A stretch of 64,000 nucleotides of DNA from Muribaculaceae bacterium Isolate-037 (Harlan) (GCA_003762615.1 RIAZ01000024.1:23035-87034); one strand, 5' to 3'; positions 7,549 to 16,533 are shown, counted from the first letter of the stretch. Made by a program: numbers and translations. Notes: a model not told the origin generated them from the letters alone.

Positions 7549-9180
7549 TTAGAGGCGGATGCGGCGGGGACCGTAGACGGAGTTGAAGAGTAGGTCGCCG
7601 TCGGGGAGGTATTGGATTATGGCGTGGGCTCCGTTGCCGAGATTGGTGTCGCCGAATATGACGCGGTGGCGCGTGGCTCCGCTTTCCCAGTCAAGTCCCG
7701 TGATTTCCCATCCGGTACCTTTGTTGTAGCTGTTGACGAATACCATGCCGGAGGCAGTGCTCATGCAAGGTATCATACTCGGTGAATTTATGTCGGCTCG
7801 TGTCCATAGTGTCTCCCAACGGTTGTTGGCGGTGTCCCATTGCAGCCGTTCCACACCGTATGCCGGCTCAAGTATCGGACCGACACTGAGCACTCCCGGA
7901 ATCTTGTCGTTGATGGTCTCTTCCATCCTTCTGACGTTGTTCACGACGAATGCCCCGTAGCCGGCACAAACGACGGATTGCTCGGACTGTACCCATTCGG
8001 CACCATTCAGACCGCACGTGACTGTGCGGCTATCGGCAATACGGGGATTGGAGGGATCTGCCGGTTTTGAATCAGCCGGTATCTCATCACGCCAGAACGC
8101 CACTATCTTCATTTGCTTCGCGCCATCTGTAATGACCACCAACTTATCCTCATCATCACCGAACCCCATAAGTGTAGGGGTGGAACCGGTGCCATATCCC
8201 ATTTTAATGGCAGGTGCCATCGGTCCGCCGTCATAGCTTGCCTGCCATGCTCCGTCGGCTTCATCACCGGAAAGTTTCGTGCCGGTCCATACGATTTTCT
8301 GCATCAAGCCTTTGCCGCTATCCTTTATGTTGTTGGTCGCTACGTATATGCCATTCTTATCATCCACGCATATTGAATTGCTAAGGTCTTGATCAGCAGG
8401 AAAGTCGTATGTGTCAATCACGTTTGTCAAGGTGCGGTCAACGATGCATATCGTGCGGCGACCTGCCACTACAAGGTAGCCGTCGTAAGTCATGCTTACT
8501 GCCATTAGTGTGAACGAGCCGTTGATCCATGGTGTCATGTCAAGTGACGCATCAATTTCAATACCCTCTTTGGGATTGGCGGCATTCTTCAGTTTAAAAC
8601 GTAGGAGGGTGGTCACGGCATTTGCGTAGGCGTAGTTGTCTTTGTCGCACATCACGTAGTTGCCGCTCATCATGATTGTCTGTGGTACGGGACCGAGAAT
8701 TGATTTCGCCACTTTCTCACATTCGTTGTATGAGGTGTATGGGGCAGTAAGGCGGTCAATCTCCTCAACGGTGCGCGGAGTCATTCCGGGAAGCGGACAT
8801 TCAGCTACCTTTTCAAAGCCACCTCCGGCAATGTTGATATACGTCACCCTGTCGGTTGACATTCCCCACATGTAATTTGGATCCGGAGATGCGAGAGTCA
8901 CAAGGTTGATCGGACCAGAGGCATATCCCGGAGCTTTTTTGAGGTCTACGGTTGTGGTTCCATCTTTGACGGCAAAGGGGAATACGTCAGTCTGTGCGGA
9001 ATTGAAATGGGTCAGACTGTAATGTTCCTGTGCCAGCCACGGGTTACGAGCCGGAAGGGAATACTCCGGTGTTCTGTGGTTATCATCAGAAGTGTTGTCG
9101 TTTTTATCACAAGACTGCATGGTGACAACAACAGCACCAGCACACATTAATTTCCCGATATGATTTAACAACTCTGTCAT
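7549..9180 (-). CDS. Lipoprotein with propeller-like repeats, function unknown
   Basis: A 543-aa exported protein. From the ATG at 9180 it has a short signal (LNHIGKLMCAGAVVVTMQSC) ending in a lipobox-like Cys. The body contains repeated blade-like stretches such as VTYINIAGGGFEKV, DGYLVVAGRRTICIVDR, KNGIYVATNN and EDKLVVITDGAKQMKIVAF, which suggests an SMP-30/quinoprotein-type beta propeller. No catalytic signature was recognised. A longer start at 9240 is possible, but a TAAATTTG -7 box overlaps it, placing transcription start downstream of that codon. It is a single gene with its own terminator. Confidence 0.75.
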   Translation of the reverse strand: MTELLNHIGKLMCAGAVVVTMQSCDKNDNTSDDNHRTPEYSLPARNPWLAQEHYSLTHFNSAQTDVFPFAVKDGTTTVDLKKAPGYASGPINLVTLASPDPNYMWGMSTDRVTYINIAGGGFEKVAECPLPGMTPRTVEEIDRLTAPYTSYNECEKVAKSILGPVPQTIMMSGNYVMCDKDNYAYANAVTTLLRFKLKNAANPKEGIEIDASLDMTPWINGSFTLMAVSMTYDGYLVVAGRRTICIVDRTLTNVIDTYDFPADQDLSNSICVDDKNGIYVATNNIKDSGKGLMQKIVWTGTKLSGDEADGAWQASYDGGPMAPAIKMGYGTGSTPTLMGFGDDEDKLVVITDGAKQMKIVAFWRDEIPADSKPADPSNPRIADSRTVTCGLNGAEWVQSEQSVVCAGYGAFVVNNVRRMEETINDKIPGVLSVGPILEPAYGVERLQWDTANNRWETLWTRADINSPSMIPCMSTASGMVFVNSYNKGTGWEITGLDWESGATRHRVIFGDTNLGNGAHAIIQYLPDGDLLFNSVYGPRRIRL

Positions 9181-9227
9181 GTAGGTTATGAAAAATATGA
9201 AATTTGAAATATGAAAGAAATGAATTG

Positions 9228-9235
9228 CAAATTTA
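9228..9235 (-). promoter_or_regulatory. Candidate -7 box of the propeller-like lipoprotein gene
   Basis: On the minus strand this reads TAAATTTG, a full TAnnTTTG match, about 48 nt before the ATG at 9180. No good TTTG was found 19-21 nt further upstream, so the promoter is incomplete. Confidence 0.45.
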
Positions 9236-9321
9236 GACATATTGTTTCATATATCATGTAAACAGGAGTCTATGGATGTGAATATCGGTCTGTCAGCGGT
9301 ATGTAATCTCAAAAAAATATG

Positions 9322-9429
9322 TAACTTTGCGGGAGTAGTGCTTAGTAACTGAAGTTTCGCAAGCTGCACTTCAGTGGTTTAAAGTTTATAGTTTAAGGTT
9401 TAAGATTCACGAAAATCCACGAATCTTTT
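9322..9429 (+). ncRNA. Possible small RNA or leader with two hairpins
   Basis: A TAACTTTG -7 box (9322-9329) is followed by a hairpin ACTGAAG/CTTCAGT (9348-9354/9369-9375) and then a second, AAGATTC/GAATCTT (9402-9408/9421-9427), ending in TTTT. Start, fold and stop signals are thus in the right order for a transcript of about 95 nt. The -33 box is missing and no RNA family was recognised, so this is tentative. Confidence 0.22.
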
Positions 9430-9451
9430 CATTATACAAAATTTAATGATT

Positions 9452-9500
9452 ATAAACCATAAACCATAAACCATAAACCATAAACCATAAACTATAAACC
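9452..9500. repeat. Tandem heptanucleotide repeat ATAAACC, seven units
   Basis: Seven units of ATAAACC run without a break; only the sixth has a change (ATAAACT). A partly complementary stretch lies at about 9379-9405 (TTTATAGTTTAAGGTTTAAG), so the region can also fold back on itself. It ends 33 nt before the 133-aa gene. Confidence 0.95.
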
Positions 9501-9533
9501 TTAAATTAGTAATCTTTAAAAATAACAATAGAT

Positions 9534-9935
9534 ATGTTTAATGCGGTAAAATACAACGAGCGGACCTATGAAGGCTATCGAGGTGCAATTGAATTGCCAC
9601 ACTCTATAAGAACATATTTCGATGGTTTTGCTGACGAGTTCAATGATATCAGTAAGAAACAGAAACTCCTTGATCTCGGATATGTCCTTAAAAGAGGGTA
9701 TGATCTTGCCGCTCAAATAAAGGCTTGTCTTTACGACCGCCCTCATATCGGAGAGTACGAGTTCAAGATGAGTCTTTTCGGACTTATAGAATATGTCGAT
9801 AAAGACTATATGAAAGACAATGGCTATGACTACCTCATAGAGGACTACTGCATTGATTCACTCGTAGGAATCCTAAGCAATGTCCTTGATGACCATTACA
9901 TTGAATATTCAGATTATACACACGAGCTGACATGA
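9534..9935 (+). CDS. Hypothetical protein, first gene of a nuclease cluster
   Basis: A 133-aa soluble, acidic protein rich in Tyr and Asp; no signal peptide, membrane segment or known motif was seen. Secondary structure looks mostly helical (KKQKLLDLGYVLKRGYDLAAQIKA, CIDSLVGILSNVLDDHY). Its stop codon overlaps the ATG of a 31-aa frame by ATGA, and a PD-(D/E)XK nuclease gene follows, so it probably forms an operon with them. An immunity, antitoxin or specificity role is possible but unproven. Confidence 0.7.
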   Translation: MFNAVKYNERTYEGYRGAIELPHSIRTYFDGFADEFNDISKKQKLLDLGYVLKRGYDLAAQIKACLYDRPHIGEYEFKMSLFGLIEYVDKDYMKDNGYDYLIEDYCIDSLVGILSNVLDDHYIEYSDYTHELT

Positions 9936-10027
9936 GAACAAACATTATTACCCTACAAGAACTGATGGCTAGAAGAAACGATGATTTCGATCGGGCTGTA
10001 GAATTGAACCGCGTAAAGATAGTATGA
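9932..10027 (+). CDS. 31-aa ORF overlapping the upstream gene
   Basis: The ATG overlaps the preceding stop codon by ATGA, which allows translational coupling. The peptide begins MRTNIITLQELMARRNDDFD and ends at the TGA at 10025-10027. It is charged and could form one amphipathic helix. The nuclease gene starts 45 nt later. It may be a real micro-protein, a remnant of a longer gene, or just a coupling cistron. Confidence 0.4.
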   Translation: MRTNIITLQELMARRNDDFDRAVELNRVKIV

Positions 10028-10072
10028 CTATAAACAAACTAAACTATATTAAAATCTACTAATTAAGGAAAT

Positions 10073-11014
10073 ATGAGTAACGGATACTATTTATCTCAGC
10101 GAGACAAGCAACAGGCTCTTATCGGTTCGGATGTGTTCAGAAATGATAATGGTAATGGCAAGTTCATGGGAAAGAATTATCCTTTTGTTTTAGCAAAAGG
10201 GGAAAACAACTTGTTCCCGCCTGTAAACGAAGTAGAAAGATACTTTTCAGATAATCATATATCATGGTGGGGTGGTTACTCTCCGACAGGACACATTTTG
10301 TCTTCTCAGATGGCTTGCCTGAATCATTTATTCCCAATAATGAATGATAAGGATTCGGTTTTGGCAATCCTAAATGGGGTTCGGGATAATTTCAAGGAGG
10401 TGCTTCCAATAAGATGCGACAAAAATCCACAATATATAGCATTTGAAGTTGTAAGTTCAGCCGATCACTTGAATGAGGAGGCTTCAACCAGAGGTTCAAA
10501 CTGCACATCTGTCGATGCGTTGATTCTTGCAGTTGATAAGAATGATAAAGTATGGCTGATTCCTATTGAATGGAAATACACTGAGCATTACGGCACTGAA
10601 GACAAGTCCGCAGGAAACAAGGGTGAGACACGTAAGGCAAGATACAATCAGTTAATTACTGATTCAAAGCAGTTGAAAACACTACCTGACTTTAAGATTT
10701 ACTATCAAGAGCCTTTCTATCAATTAATGCGGCAGACCTTGTGGTCTGAACAGGTAGTGTTACATAAAGATATGGAGATACTTAAAGCTGATGACTATTT
10801 GCACATTCATGTGATACCGGATACTAATGTAGCATTGCTTCGTAATGATCATCGTTACCCATACAAAGTCTCTGGACTGGGTATGGAAGACACATGGCGT
10901 TATTGTCTGACAGATCAGTCTAAATATGAAATAATTGACCCGAAAAAGTTATTGTCTCCAATTATGTCGAAATATCCGGAACTTGCTGAATACCTTGAAA
11001 CAAGATACTGGTGA
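10073..11014 (+). CDS. PGN_0703-type PD-(D/E)XK restriction endonuclease-like protein
   Basis: A 313-aa protein resembling the PGN_0703 family of putative restriction endonucleases. The nuclease core is visible as FEVVSSADHL (E125), TSVDALILAV (D148) and PIEWKYTE (E166, K168), the D-x17-ExK pattern of PD-(D/E)XK enzymes. It starts at an ATG with AAGGA 3 nt upstream. No methyltransferase gene is present nearby, so a classical restriction-modification pair is not evident. The partners are the 133-aa and 31-aa frames upstream. The gene ends only 13 nt from the convergent nrdG stop with no terminator hairpin between. Lower GC than nrdD suggests acquisition. Confidence 0.75.
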   Translation: MSNGYYLSQRDKQQALIGSDVFRNDNGNGKFMGKNYPFVLAKGENNLFPPVNEVERYFSDNHISWWGGYSPTGHILSSQMACLNHLFPIMNDKDSVLAILNGVRDNFKEVLPIRCDKNPQYIAFEVVSSADHLNEEASTRGSNCTSVDALILAVDKNDKVWLIPIEWKYTEHYGTEDKSAGNKGETRKARYNQLITDSKQLKTLPDFKIYYQEPFYQLMRQTLWSEQVVLHKDMEILKADDYLHIHVIPDTNVALLRNDHRYPYKVSGLGMEDTWRYCLTDQSKYEIIDPKKLLSPIMSKYPELAEYLETRYW

Positions 11015-11027
11015 ATCGTAGTATATC

Positions 11028-11528
11028 TTATTGCCATAATATTATTTTGGAGGATGCAAGGGATTCCTGAATGTCGATGATCCGTTGGTTGGCGGAGCCG
11101 CGAAATAGGAGGTCGGGATCTTTTTGCGCCATGATGAAGGGACCTTCCACCACTACGTCAGCATTGCGGATTGTGTCGGTGAGGAGGGGAGTGGCAATTA
11201 TCTCCTCCCATGTATAGCCGGTGTAGACCCATACGTTTCTGCCGTTTCTCTTTAGGGCGTCAATAAGAAATTTCGTTGATTTTGGATTACAAAGCGGGTC
11301 CCCACCCGATAAGGTAACGTTGAAATCCTCCTCCTCTACGATATCGAGAATCTTGGAAAGTGTTGTCGGTGTCCCTCCGGTTTTGTTCCAAGAGGATGGA
11401 TTGTGGCAACCGGGGCAACGGTGATTGCATCCGGCAAGATAAATGGATGTGCGGAACCCCGGTCCGTCGACCGTGGTTCCGCGCATTATTGAGAGTACGT
11501 TGAAAACGATGTTGTCAGATTGTGGCAT
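11028..11528 (-). CDS. nrdG: Anaerobic ribonucleotide reductase-activating radical SAM protein
   Basis: NrdG cleaves S-adenosylmethionine at a [4Fe-4S] cluster to place the glycyl radical on NrdD. The CX3CX2C cluster motif is C34, C38 and C41 (GCNHRCPGCHNP), preceded by the family's GPGFRTSIYLAGC; the SAM-binding GGDP motif (LSGGDPL) follows. At 166 aa it has normal length. It starts 15 nt after nrdD, so the two form an operon. Confidence 0.95.
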   Translation of the reverse strand: MPQSDNIVFNVLSIMRGTTVDGPGFRTSIYLAGCNHRCPGCHNPSSWNKTGGTPTTLSKILDIVEEEDFNVTLSGGDPLCNPKSTKFLIDALKRNGRNVWVYTGYTWEEIIATPLLTDTIRNADVVVEGPFIMAQKDPDLLFRGSANQRIIDIQESLASSKIILWQ

Positions 11529-11543
11529 TTTGTCTGAGTTAGA

Positions 11544-13748
11544 TTATTCATGCACCACACGGTCATTAAGCTCGGCAAGTTTGCCGGAGTTCCAACGGTC
11601 GGTAGTGCCGACGAGATAACCCGTGATACGCTGTATAGTCTCAAATTTCACTCCGCATTTCGGGCATACCGTCTGATTCTTGTCGGCATTCTCATAACCG
11701 CATTTCGGGCAATGGTTACGGTTGTGGTTGACAGAGCCGTATCCGATGTTATACTTATCCATCATATCGACGATCTGCATGATAGCCTCCTCATTATGAG
11801 TGGCATCACCGTCAATCTCCACATAGAAGATGTGTCCGCCGCGAGTGAGGTCATGATAGGGAGCCTCAATTTTGGCCTTGTGGCGCGGAGAGCAATGGTA
11901 ATACACCGGCACATGGTTGGAGTTGGTGTAATAATCCTTGTCGGTAACGCCCGGTATCACGCCGAACACTTTCCTGTCAACTTTCGTGAATTTTCCGGAA
12001 AGACCCTCTGCCGGAGTTGCAAGGACGGAATAATTATGTCCGTACTTGTCGCAATAGCCGTTAACCTTGTCGCGGAAGAAGGTGACTATCTTCAGACCGA
12101 GTTGCTGTGCCTCGTCAGATTCACCGTGATGCTTGCCGATGAGGGCGATAAGACACTCTGCCAATCCGATGAACCCAATGCCGAGGGTGCCCTGATTTAT
12201 CACCGGTTCGATAGTGTCGTTAGGTTTTAGCCCGTTTGCATGATTCCAAAGCACGCTCATCACGAGAGGGAATTGCTTTGCAAGGGCTGTCTTCTGGAAC
12301 TGGAATCGTTCCTCAAGCTGTAGGGCAGTGATGTCAAGCACCTTCTCCAGTTTCTCAAAAAACTTGTTGATTCTCTCCTCCTGATTCTTAATATTCATCA
12401 CCTCAATGGCTATGCGCACGATATTGACAGTGGTGAAAGAGAGGTTGCCTCGCCCTACGGAAGTCTTCTCGCCATATCTGTTCTCAAATACGCGTGTGCG
12501 GCATCCCATGGTTGCCACCTCATATTGATAGCGCAAAGGGTCGTCTTCTCTCCATAGCTCATGCTGATTATAGGATGCGTCAAGATTGAGGAAGTTGGGG
12601 AAGAAGCGGCGGGCAGTCACCTTGCAGGCCATTTTATATAGGTCGTAGTTAGGATCCTCTGGAAGATAGCTTACTCCACGTTTCTTTTTCCATATCTGTA
12701 TGGGGAAGATTGCAGTCGCGCCATTCCCGACACCTTCGTAGGTGGAGTTGAGCATCTCACGTATCACGCAACGACCTTCGGCAGACGTATCGGTGCCGTA
12801 GTTTACGGAGGAGAAAACCACCTGGTTACCACCACGAGAATGTATCGTATTCATATTGTGGATGAAAGCCTCCATCGACTGATGCACTCTTCCTACAGTC
12901 TTGTTGATTGCATGTTGCAGATAGCGTTCATCCCCCTCCAGACCGTCAAGCGGTTTTTTAATATAATCTTTAAATTGTGCCTCCTTCAGGTGGGAGAGAT
13001 CCTTATCGACGAGTTGCTGGAGATTGTCTACCTCCTCAATGAAACTTGCCCTTACGTAAGGGGCAAGATAGAAATCGAGAGCCGGGATAGCCTGTCCGCC
13101 GTGCATCTCATTCTGAGCCGTCTCGAGCGATATGCAGGCTATCACGCTTGCCGTCTCGATTCTCTTTGCCGGGCGCGATTCGCCATGACCTGCCACAAAC
13201 CCGTTCTCCAGGATACGGTTGAGAGGGTGCTGCACGCAAGTGAGGCTCTTTGTTGGGTAATAATCCTTGTCGTGGATATGGATATAGTTGTTTTTTACCG
13301 CATTCTTTACAGTGTTGGAAAGAAGGTAGTCGTCAACGAACGGTTTGGTAGTTTCGGAAGCGAACTTCATCATCATACCGGCAGGAGAATCCGTGTTCAT
13401 ATTGGCATTCTCGCGGGTTATGTCGTTGTTCTTCGCTTCGATTATTTCCAGGAACATGTCGCGGGTCTTTGCCTGTCGGGCAATAGAACGTTGGTCGCGG
13501 TATGCGATATATTTCTTGGCTACATCCTTACGTGCGGATTTCATCAGTTCGAATTCCACGGAATCCTGAATCTGCTCCACAGTCATGCGATGCGAACCGT
13601 TCATTCCGATACGGTCGGTTATCTTTTGAATGAGACTTTCGTCCTCGCCACGTTCGGTGGCGATCATGGCCTTTCTTATGGCCGCCTTGATTTTGTCTTC
13701 ATTATATCCGACAACCCTACCGTCGCGTTTCTCAACAATCTGTATCAT
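11544..13748 (-). CDS. nrdD: Anaerobic ribonucleoside-triphosphate reductase
   Basis: NrdD reduces ribonucleoside triphosphates to deoxy forms without oxygen. The N-terminus is an ATP-cone (IVEKRDGRVVGYNEDKI) for allosteric control. The central part is the glycyl-radical barrel. The C-terminus has a zinc site of two CPKCG motifs and then the glycyl radical loop RITGYLVGTTDRWNSGK. Length (734 aa) is typical. A full Bacteroidetes promoter lies 60 nt upstream. No recognisable NrdR box was seen. Confidence 0.96.
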   Translation of the reverse strand: MIQIVEKRDGRVVGYNEDKIKAAIRKAMIATERGEDESLIQKITDRIGMNGSHRMTVEQIQDSVEFELMKSARKDVAKKYIAYRDQRSIARQAKTRDMFLEIIEAKNNDITRENANMNTDSPAGMMMKFASETTKPFVDDYLLSNTVKNAVKNNYIHIHDKDYYPTKSLTCVQHPLNRILENGFVAGHGESRPAKRIETASVIACISLETAQNEMHGGQAIPALDFYLAPYVRASFIEEVDNLQQLVDKDLSHLKEAQFKDYIKKPLDGLEGDERYLQHAINKTVGRVHQSMEAFIHNMNTIHSRGGNQVVFSSVNYGTDTSAEGRCVIREMLNSTYEGVGNGATAIFPIQIWKKKRGVSYLPEDPNYDLYKMACKVTARRFFPNFLNLDASYNQHELWREDDPLRYQYEVATMGCRTRVFENRYGEKTSVGRGNLSFTTVNIVRIAIEVMNIKNQEERINKFFEKLEKVLDITALQLEERFQFQKTALAKQFPLVMSVLWNHANGLKPNDTIEPVINQGTLGIGFIGLAECLIALIGKHHGESDEAQQLGLKIVTFFRDKVNGYCDKYGHNYSVLATPAEGLSGKFTKVDRKVFGVIPGVTDKDYYTNSNHVPVYYHCSPRHKAKIEAPYHDLTRGGHIFYVEIDGDATHNEEAIMQIVDMMDKYNIGYGSVNHNRNHCPKCGYENADKNQTVCPKCGVKFETIQRITGYLVGTTDRWNSGKLAELNDRVVHE

Positions 13749-13808
13749 AATTTTGGCAATTTGTTTGCGTGAAAATATCCGAGATAAAGCCTTTTTTTAA
13801 GACCGATG

Positions 13809-13840
13809 CAAAGGTATTGTAAAAATATTTCATCTGCAAA
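13809..13840 (-). promoter_or_regulatory. Promoter of nrdD-nrdG
   Basis: On the minus strand: -33 TTTG (13840-13837), 20-nt spacer, -7 TACCTTTG (13816-13809). Both boxes match the Bacteroidetes consensus exactly. Confidence 0.8.
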
Positions 13841-14087
13841 TTTTATAATGAAAAGTTTTATTAAAATTTTTATTTTGGAAAACTTTTAAGAGTGGTTAAA
13901 AATATAAATATTTGATATATAATAAAATGAAAAATATTTTGGAAAACTTTTTGAAATTTGAAATAAAATATTATTGCGCAAAACCTTGCCGGAGATAATA
14001 TTTATAGCGATGGATTGAAAGATTTTTTTGCATTTGTAAGTAATTTTTCAAAAATCTTGCGTTTATGTTATAGATAAAAAGGATAAT

Positions 14088-14118
14088 ATTGACAAAAGAA
14101 AGGAACTGATTAAATTTA
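14088..14118 (+). promoter_or_regulatory. Candidate promoter of maeB
   Basis: ATTG (14088-14091), 19-nt spacer and TAAATTTA (14111-14118); the -7 box differs from TAnnTTTG in the last base. Confidence 0.35.
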
Positions 14119-14175
14119 GTTGAAGTCTACAGGTAAAACAATTTGTCAGGTTCTTGAAAAGAGAAATTAAACATC

Positions 14176-16449
14176 ATGTCAAAAGTTACAAAAGAAATGG
14201 CCCTTGATTATCATGAGGAGGGCAAGCCGGGAAAGATCGAAATAGTGCCAACGAAGCCCTACGCTTCGCAACATGATCTTGCCCTTGCGTATTCACCGGG
14301 TGTGGCATATCCCTGTCTGGAGATTGAGAAAGATCCGGAGGATGCCTACCGCTACACCAACAGAGGTAATCTTGTGGGCGTCATAAGCAATGGCACTGCA
14401 GTGCTTGGTCTTGGCGACATAGGTGCGCTTGCTGGCAAACCTGTAATGGAGGGGAAGGCCCTTCTGTTTAAGATTTTTGCGGGCCTTGATGCGTTTGACA
14501 TTGAGATAAACGAGAAGGATCCCGATAAGATCATAGAGATCGTCAAGGCTATCGCGCCCACGTTCGGCGGAATAAATCTTGAGGATATAAAGGCTCCCGA
14601 GTGCTTCAAGATAGAGACGCGTCTTAAAGAGGAATGTGATATTCCGGTGATGCATGATGACCAGCACGGCACGGCTATCATTTCCGGTGCCGGTCTGCTC
14701 AATGCCCTTCAGATACAGGGTAAGAAGATAGGAGATATACGTCTTGTTGTCAATGGTGCCGGTGCAGCTGCCATAAGTTGCACACGTCTTTACGTGGCAT
14801 TGGGTGTCAATCCCAAAAATGTGGTGATGTGTGATTCAAAAGGCGTGATACGTGCTGACCGTGAGGGTCTCAACTCACAGAAGAGGGAGTTCGCCACCAC
14901 ACGTGATCTCCACACCTTGCAGGAGGCAATGAAGGATGCCGACGTATTCCTCGGTCTCAGCGTTGCTGATGTGGTCACTCCCGAGATGGTGCTCTCCATG
15001 GCTCCGCGTCCCATCGTGTTTGCCCTTGCCAATCCTAATCCGGAGATTGCCTACGACCTTGCCATGCAGACGCGTGACGATATCATCGTGGCAACAGGAC
15101 GTAGCGATTATCCGAACCAGATCAACAACGTCATCGGCTTCCCGTATATATTCCGTGGCGCACTCGATTGCGGTGCGACTGCAATCAATGAGGCGATGAA
15201 GATTGCCGCTGTGCATGCCATTGCCGATCTTGCAAAGGAGCCGGTTCCGTCAGTGGTGGATGAGGCTTACGGCATGAACAATATCACTTTCGGACGTGAG
15301 TATATCCTTCCGAAGGCACTCGACCCGCGTCTTCTTCTCTGCGTGGCTCCGGCTGTTGCAAAGGCTGCCGCTCAGTCGGGTATAGCACGTCGCCCGATAC
15401 CTGATTGGGCTGCTTACCAGACTAAGCTCCGCAATCTTATGGGTGACGATGGCAAGATGATGCGCCATATCTCTGATCTCGCAAAGCAGACGCCTAAGAG
15501 AGTGGTAATCTGCGAGGGCAACATGGATAATACGCTCCGTGCGGCAGTGCGTGTGGCTCAGGAGGGTGTATGCCGTCCTGTAGTGCTCGGCAATGAGGAG
15601 ATGATTGAGAAGCGTGCCGCCCGTCTCGGTCTATCTCTCGATAAAGTTGAGATTGTCAATCCGCGTCATGACCGTGAGGCGGAGACCCGCGAACGCTATG
15701 CCAAGATTCTTGCAAGCAAGAAGGCACGTGAGGGCTTCACGTTCAACTTCGCACTTGACAAGATGTTTGAGCGTTCATATTTCGGCATGATGATGGTTGA
15801 GACAGGGGATGCCGATGCATGTCTTGCCTCCACATACTCTGCCGGAGAGGCTACTGCAAGCGATGTGGTTTCTATCATCGGACTCCAGGATGGCTACAGT
15901 CATTTTGCCACAATGCATATACTCAACACCCGTAAGGGCACATTCTTTATCGCCGACACGGCTGTGAATCCGGATGCAGATAAGGATGCACTTGTGGATA
16001 TTGCCCGTCTTGCCGACCACACGGTGCGTTTCTTCGCACAGGAGCCGGTCATGGCGATGCTTTCCTACAGTAATTTCGGCTCGTCGCAGCATGAGGAGGC
16101 TACGATGGTCGCTGCTGCGGTGAAAGAGTTGCATGAGAAATATCCGTCGCTTATTGTGGATGGTGAGATGCAGGTGGAATATGCACTCGACACCAAATTG
16201 CGCGACGAGACGTATCCTTTTAATACCCTTAAGGGTAAATGCGTCAACACTCTTATCTTCCCTAACCTTACGGCTGCCAACTGCACCGGTAAGATGCTTC
16301 TATCAATGGGTATCGGCAGTATCGTCGGTCCGATACAGATGGGTTTGAAGAAACCTGTCTACTTCACCAACAGCAACGCCTCCGAACAGGAGATATGTGA
16401 TCTTGTGGCAATCGCAGCTCTTGACGCCATCACTCTTGAGAGAAAGTGA
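14176..16449 (+). CDS. maeB: NADP-dependent malic enzyme with phosphotransacetylase-like C-terminal domain
   Basis: The N-terminal ~420 residues are a malic enzyme that decarboxylates malate to pyruvate with NADP; visible are YSPGVAYPC, the divalent-metal region VMHDDQHGTAI and the Rossmann stretch LVVNGAGAAAI. Residues from about 430 onward are a phosphotransacetylase-like domain (RVVICEGNMDNTLRAAVR and LLSMGIGSIVGPIQMG), which in this hybrid class is usually regulatory, binding acetyl-CoA, rather than catalytic. The 757-aa length is normal for MaeB. It is a single-gene unit with a perfect 15-bp terminator. Confidence 0.95.
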   Translation: MSKVTKEMALDYHEEGKPGKIEIVPTKPYASQHDLALAYSPGVAYPCLEIEKDPEDAYRYTNRGNLVGVISNGTAVLGLGDIGALAGKPVMEGKALLFKIFAGLDAFDIEINEKDPDKIIEIVKAIAPTFGGINLEDIKAPECFKIETRLKEECDIPVMHDDQHGTAIISGAGLLNALQIQGKKIGDIRLVVNGAGAAAISCTRLYVALGVNPKNVVMCDSKGVIRADREGLNSQKREFATTRDLHTLQEAMKDADVFLGLSVADVVTPEMVLSMAPRPIVFALANPNPEIAYDLAMQTRDDIIVATGRSDYPNQINNVIGFPYIFRGALDCGATAINEAMKIAAVHAIADLAKEPVPSVVDEAYGMNNITFGREYILPKALDPRLLLCVAPAVAKAAAQSGIARRPIPDWAAYQTKLRNLMGDDGKMMRHISDLAKQTPKRVVICEGNMDNTLRAAVRVAQEGVCRPVVLGNEEMIEKRAARLGLSLDKVEIVNPRHDREAETRERYAKILASKKAREGFTFNFALDKMFERSYFGMMMVETGDADACLASTYSAGEATASDVVSIIGLQDGYSHFATMHILNTRKGTFFIADTAVNPDADKDALVDIARLADHTVRFFAQEPVMAMLSYSNFGSSQHEEATMVAAAVKELHEKYPSLIVDGEMQVEYALDTKLRDETYPFNTLKGKCVNTLIFPNLTAANCTGKMLLSMGIGSIVGPIQMGLKKPVYFTNSNASEQEICDLVAIAALDAITLERK

Positions 16450-16495
16450 TAAGTAAGTATCGGCAACAACAAGTTGCGAAATAATGTAATGCTAA

Positions 16496-16533
16496 AAAGA
16501 GGATGTGTCAGTTTTTTTTGACACATCCTCTTT
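16496..16533. terminator. Bidirectional terminator between maeB and trkH
   Basis: A perfect 15-bp stem AAAGAGGATGTGTCA/TGACACATCCTCTTT with a T-rich loop. The A-run before and T-run after allow termination on both strands for two convergent units. Confidence 0.85.

Larger units (their letters stand above)
9181..9533. other. 353-nt intergenic region
   Basis: Between divergent genes. It contains the lipoprotein -7 box, a possible short transcript (9322-9429), and a 7-nt tandem repeat (9452-9500). No coding frame was seen. Confidence 0.6.
13749..14175. other. 427-nt very AT-rich divergent intergenic region
   Basis: Lies between nrdD (-) and maeB (+). It holds the nrdD promoter and a weaker maeB promoter candidate. 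Long A- and T-tracts fill the middle; no coding frame or RNA gene was recognised. Confidence 0.6.

Noticed and set aside
9452..9500. Tandem ATAAACC units as a CRISPR array
   Set aside because: Units are 7 nt and contiguous, with no spacers and no cas genes nearby.
11550..12230. 226-codon + strand frame over the nrdD 3' half
   Set aside because: Shadow of nrdD caused by its codon pattern.
12840..13772. Long open frame (310 codons) on the + strand over nrdD
   Set aside because: It is antisense to nrdD, whose protein is fully recognisable; the frame's peptide has no family features.
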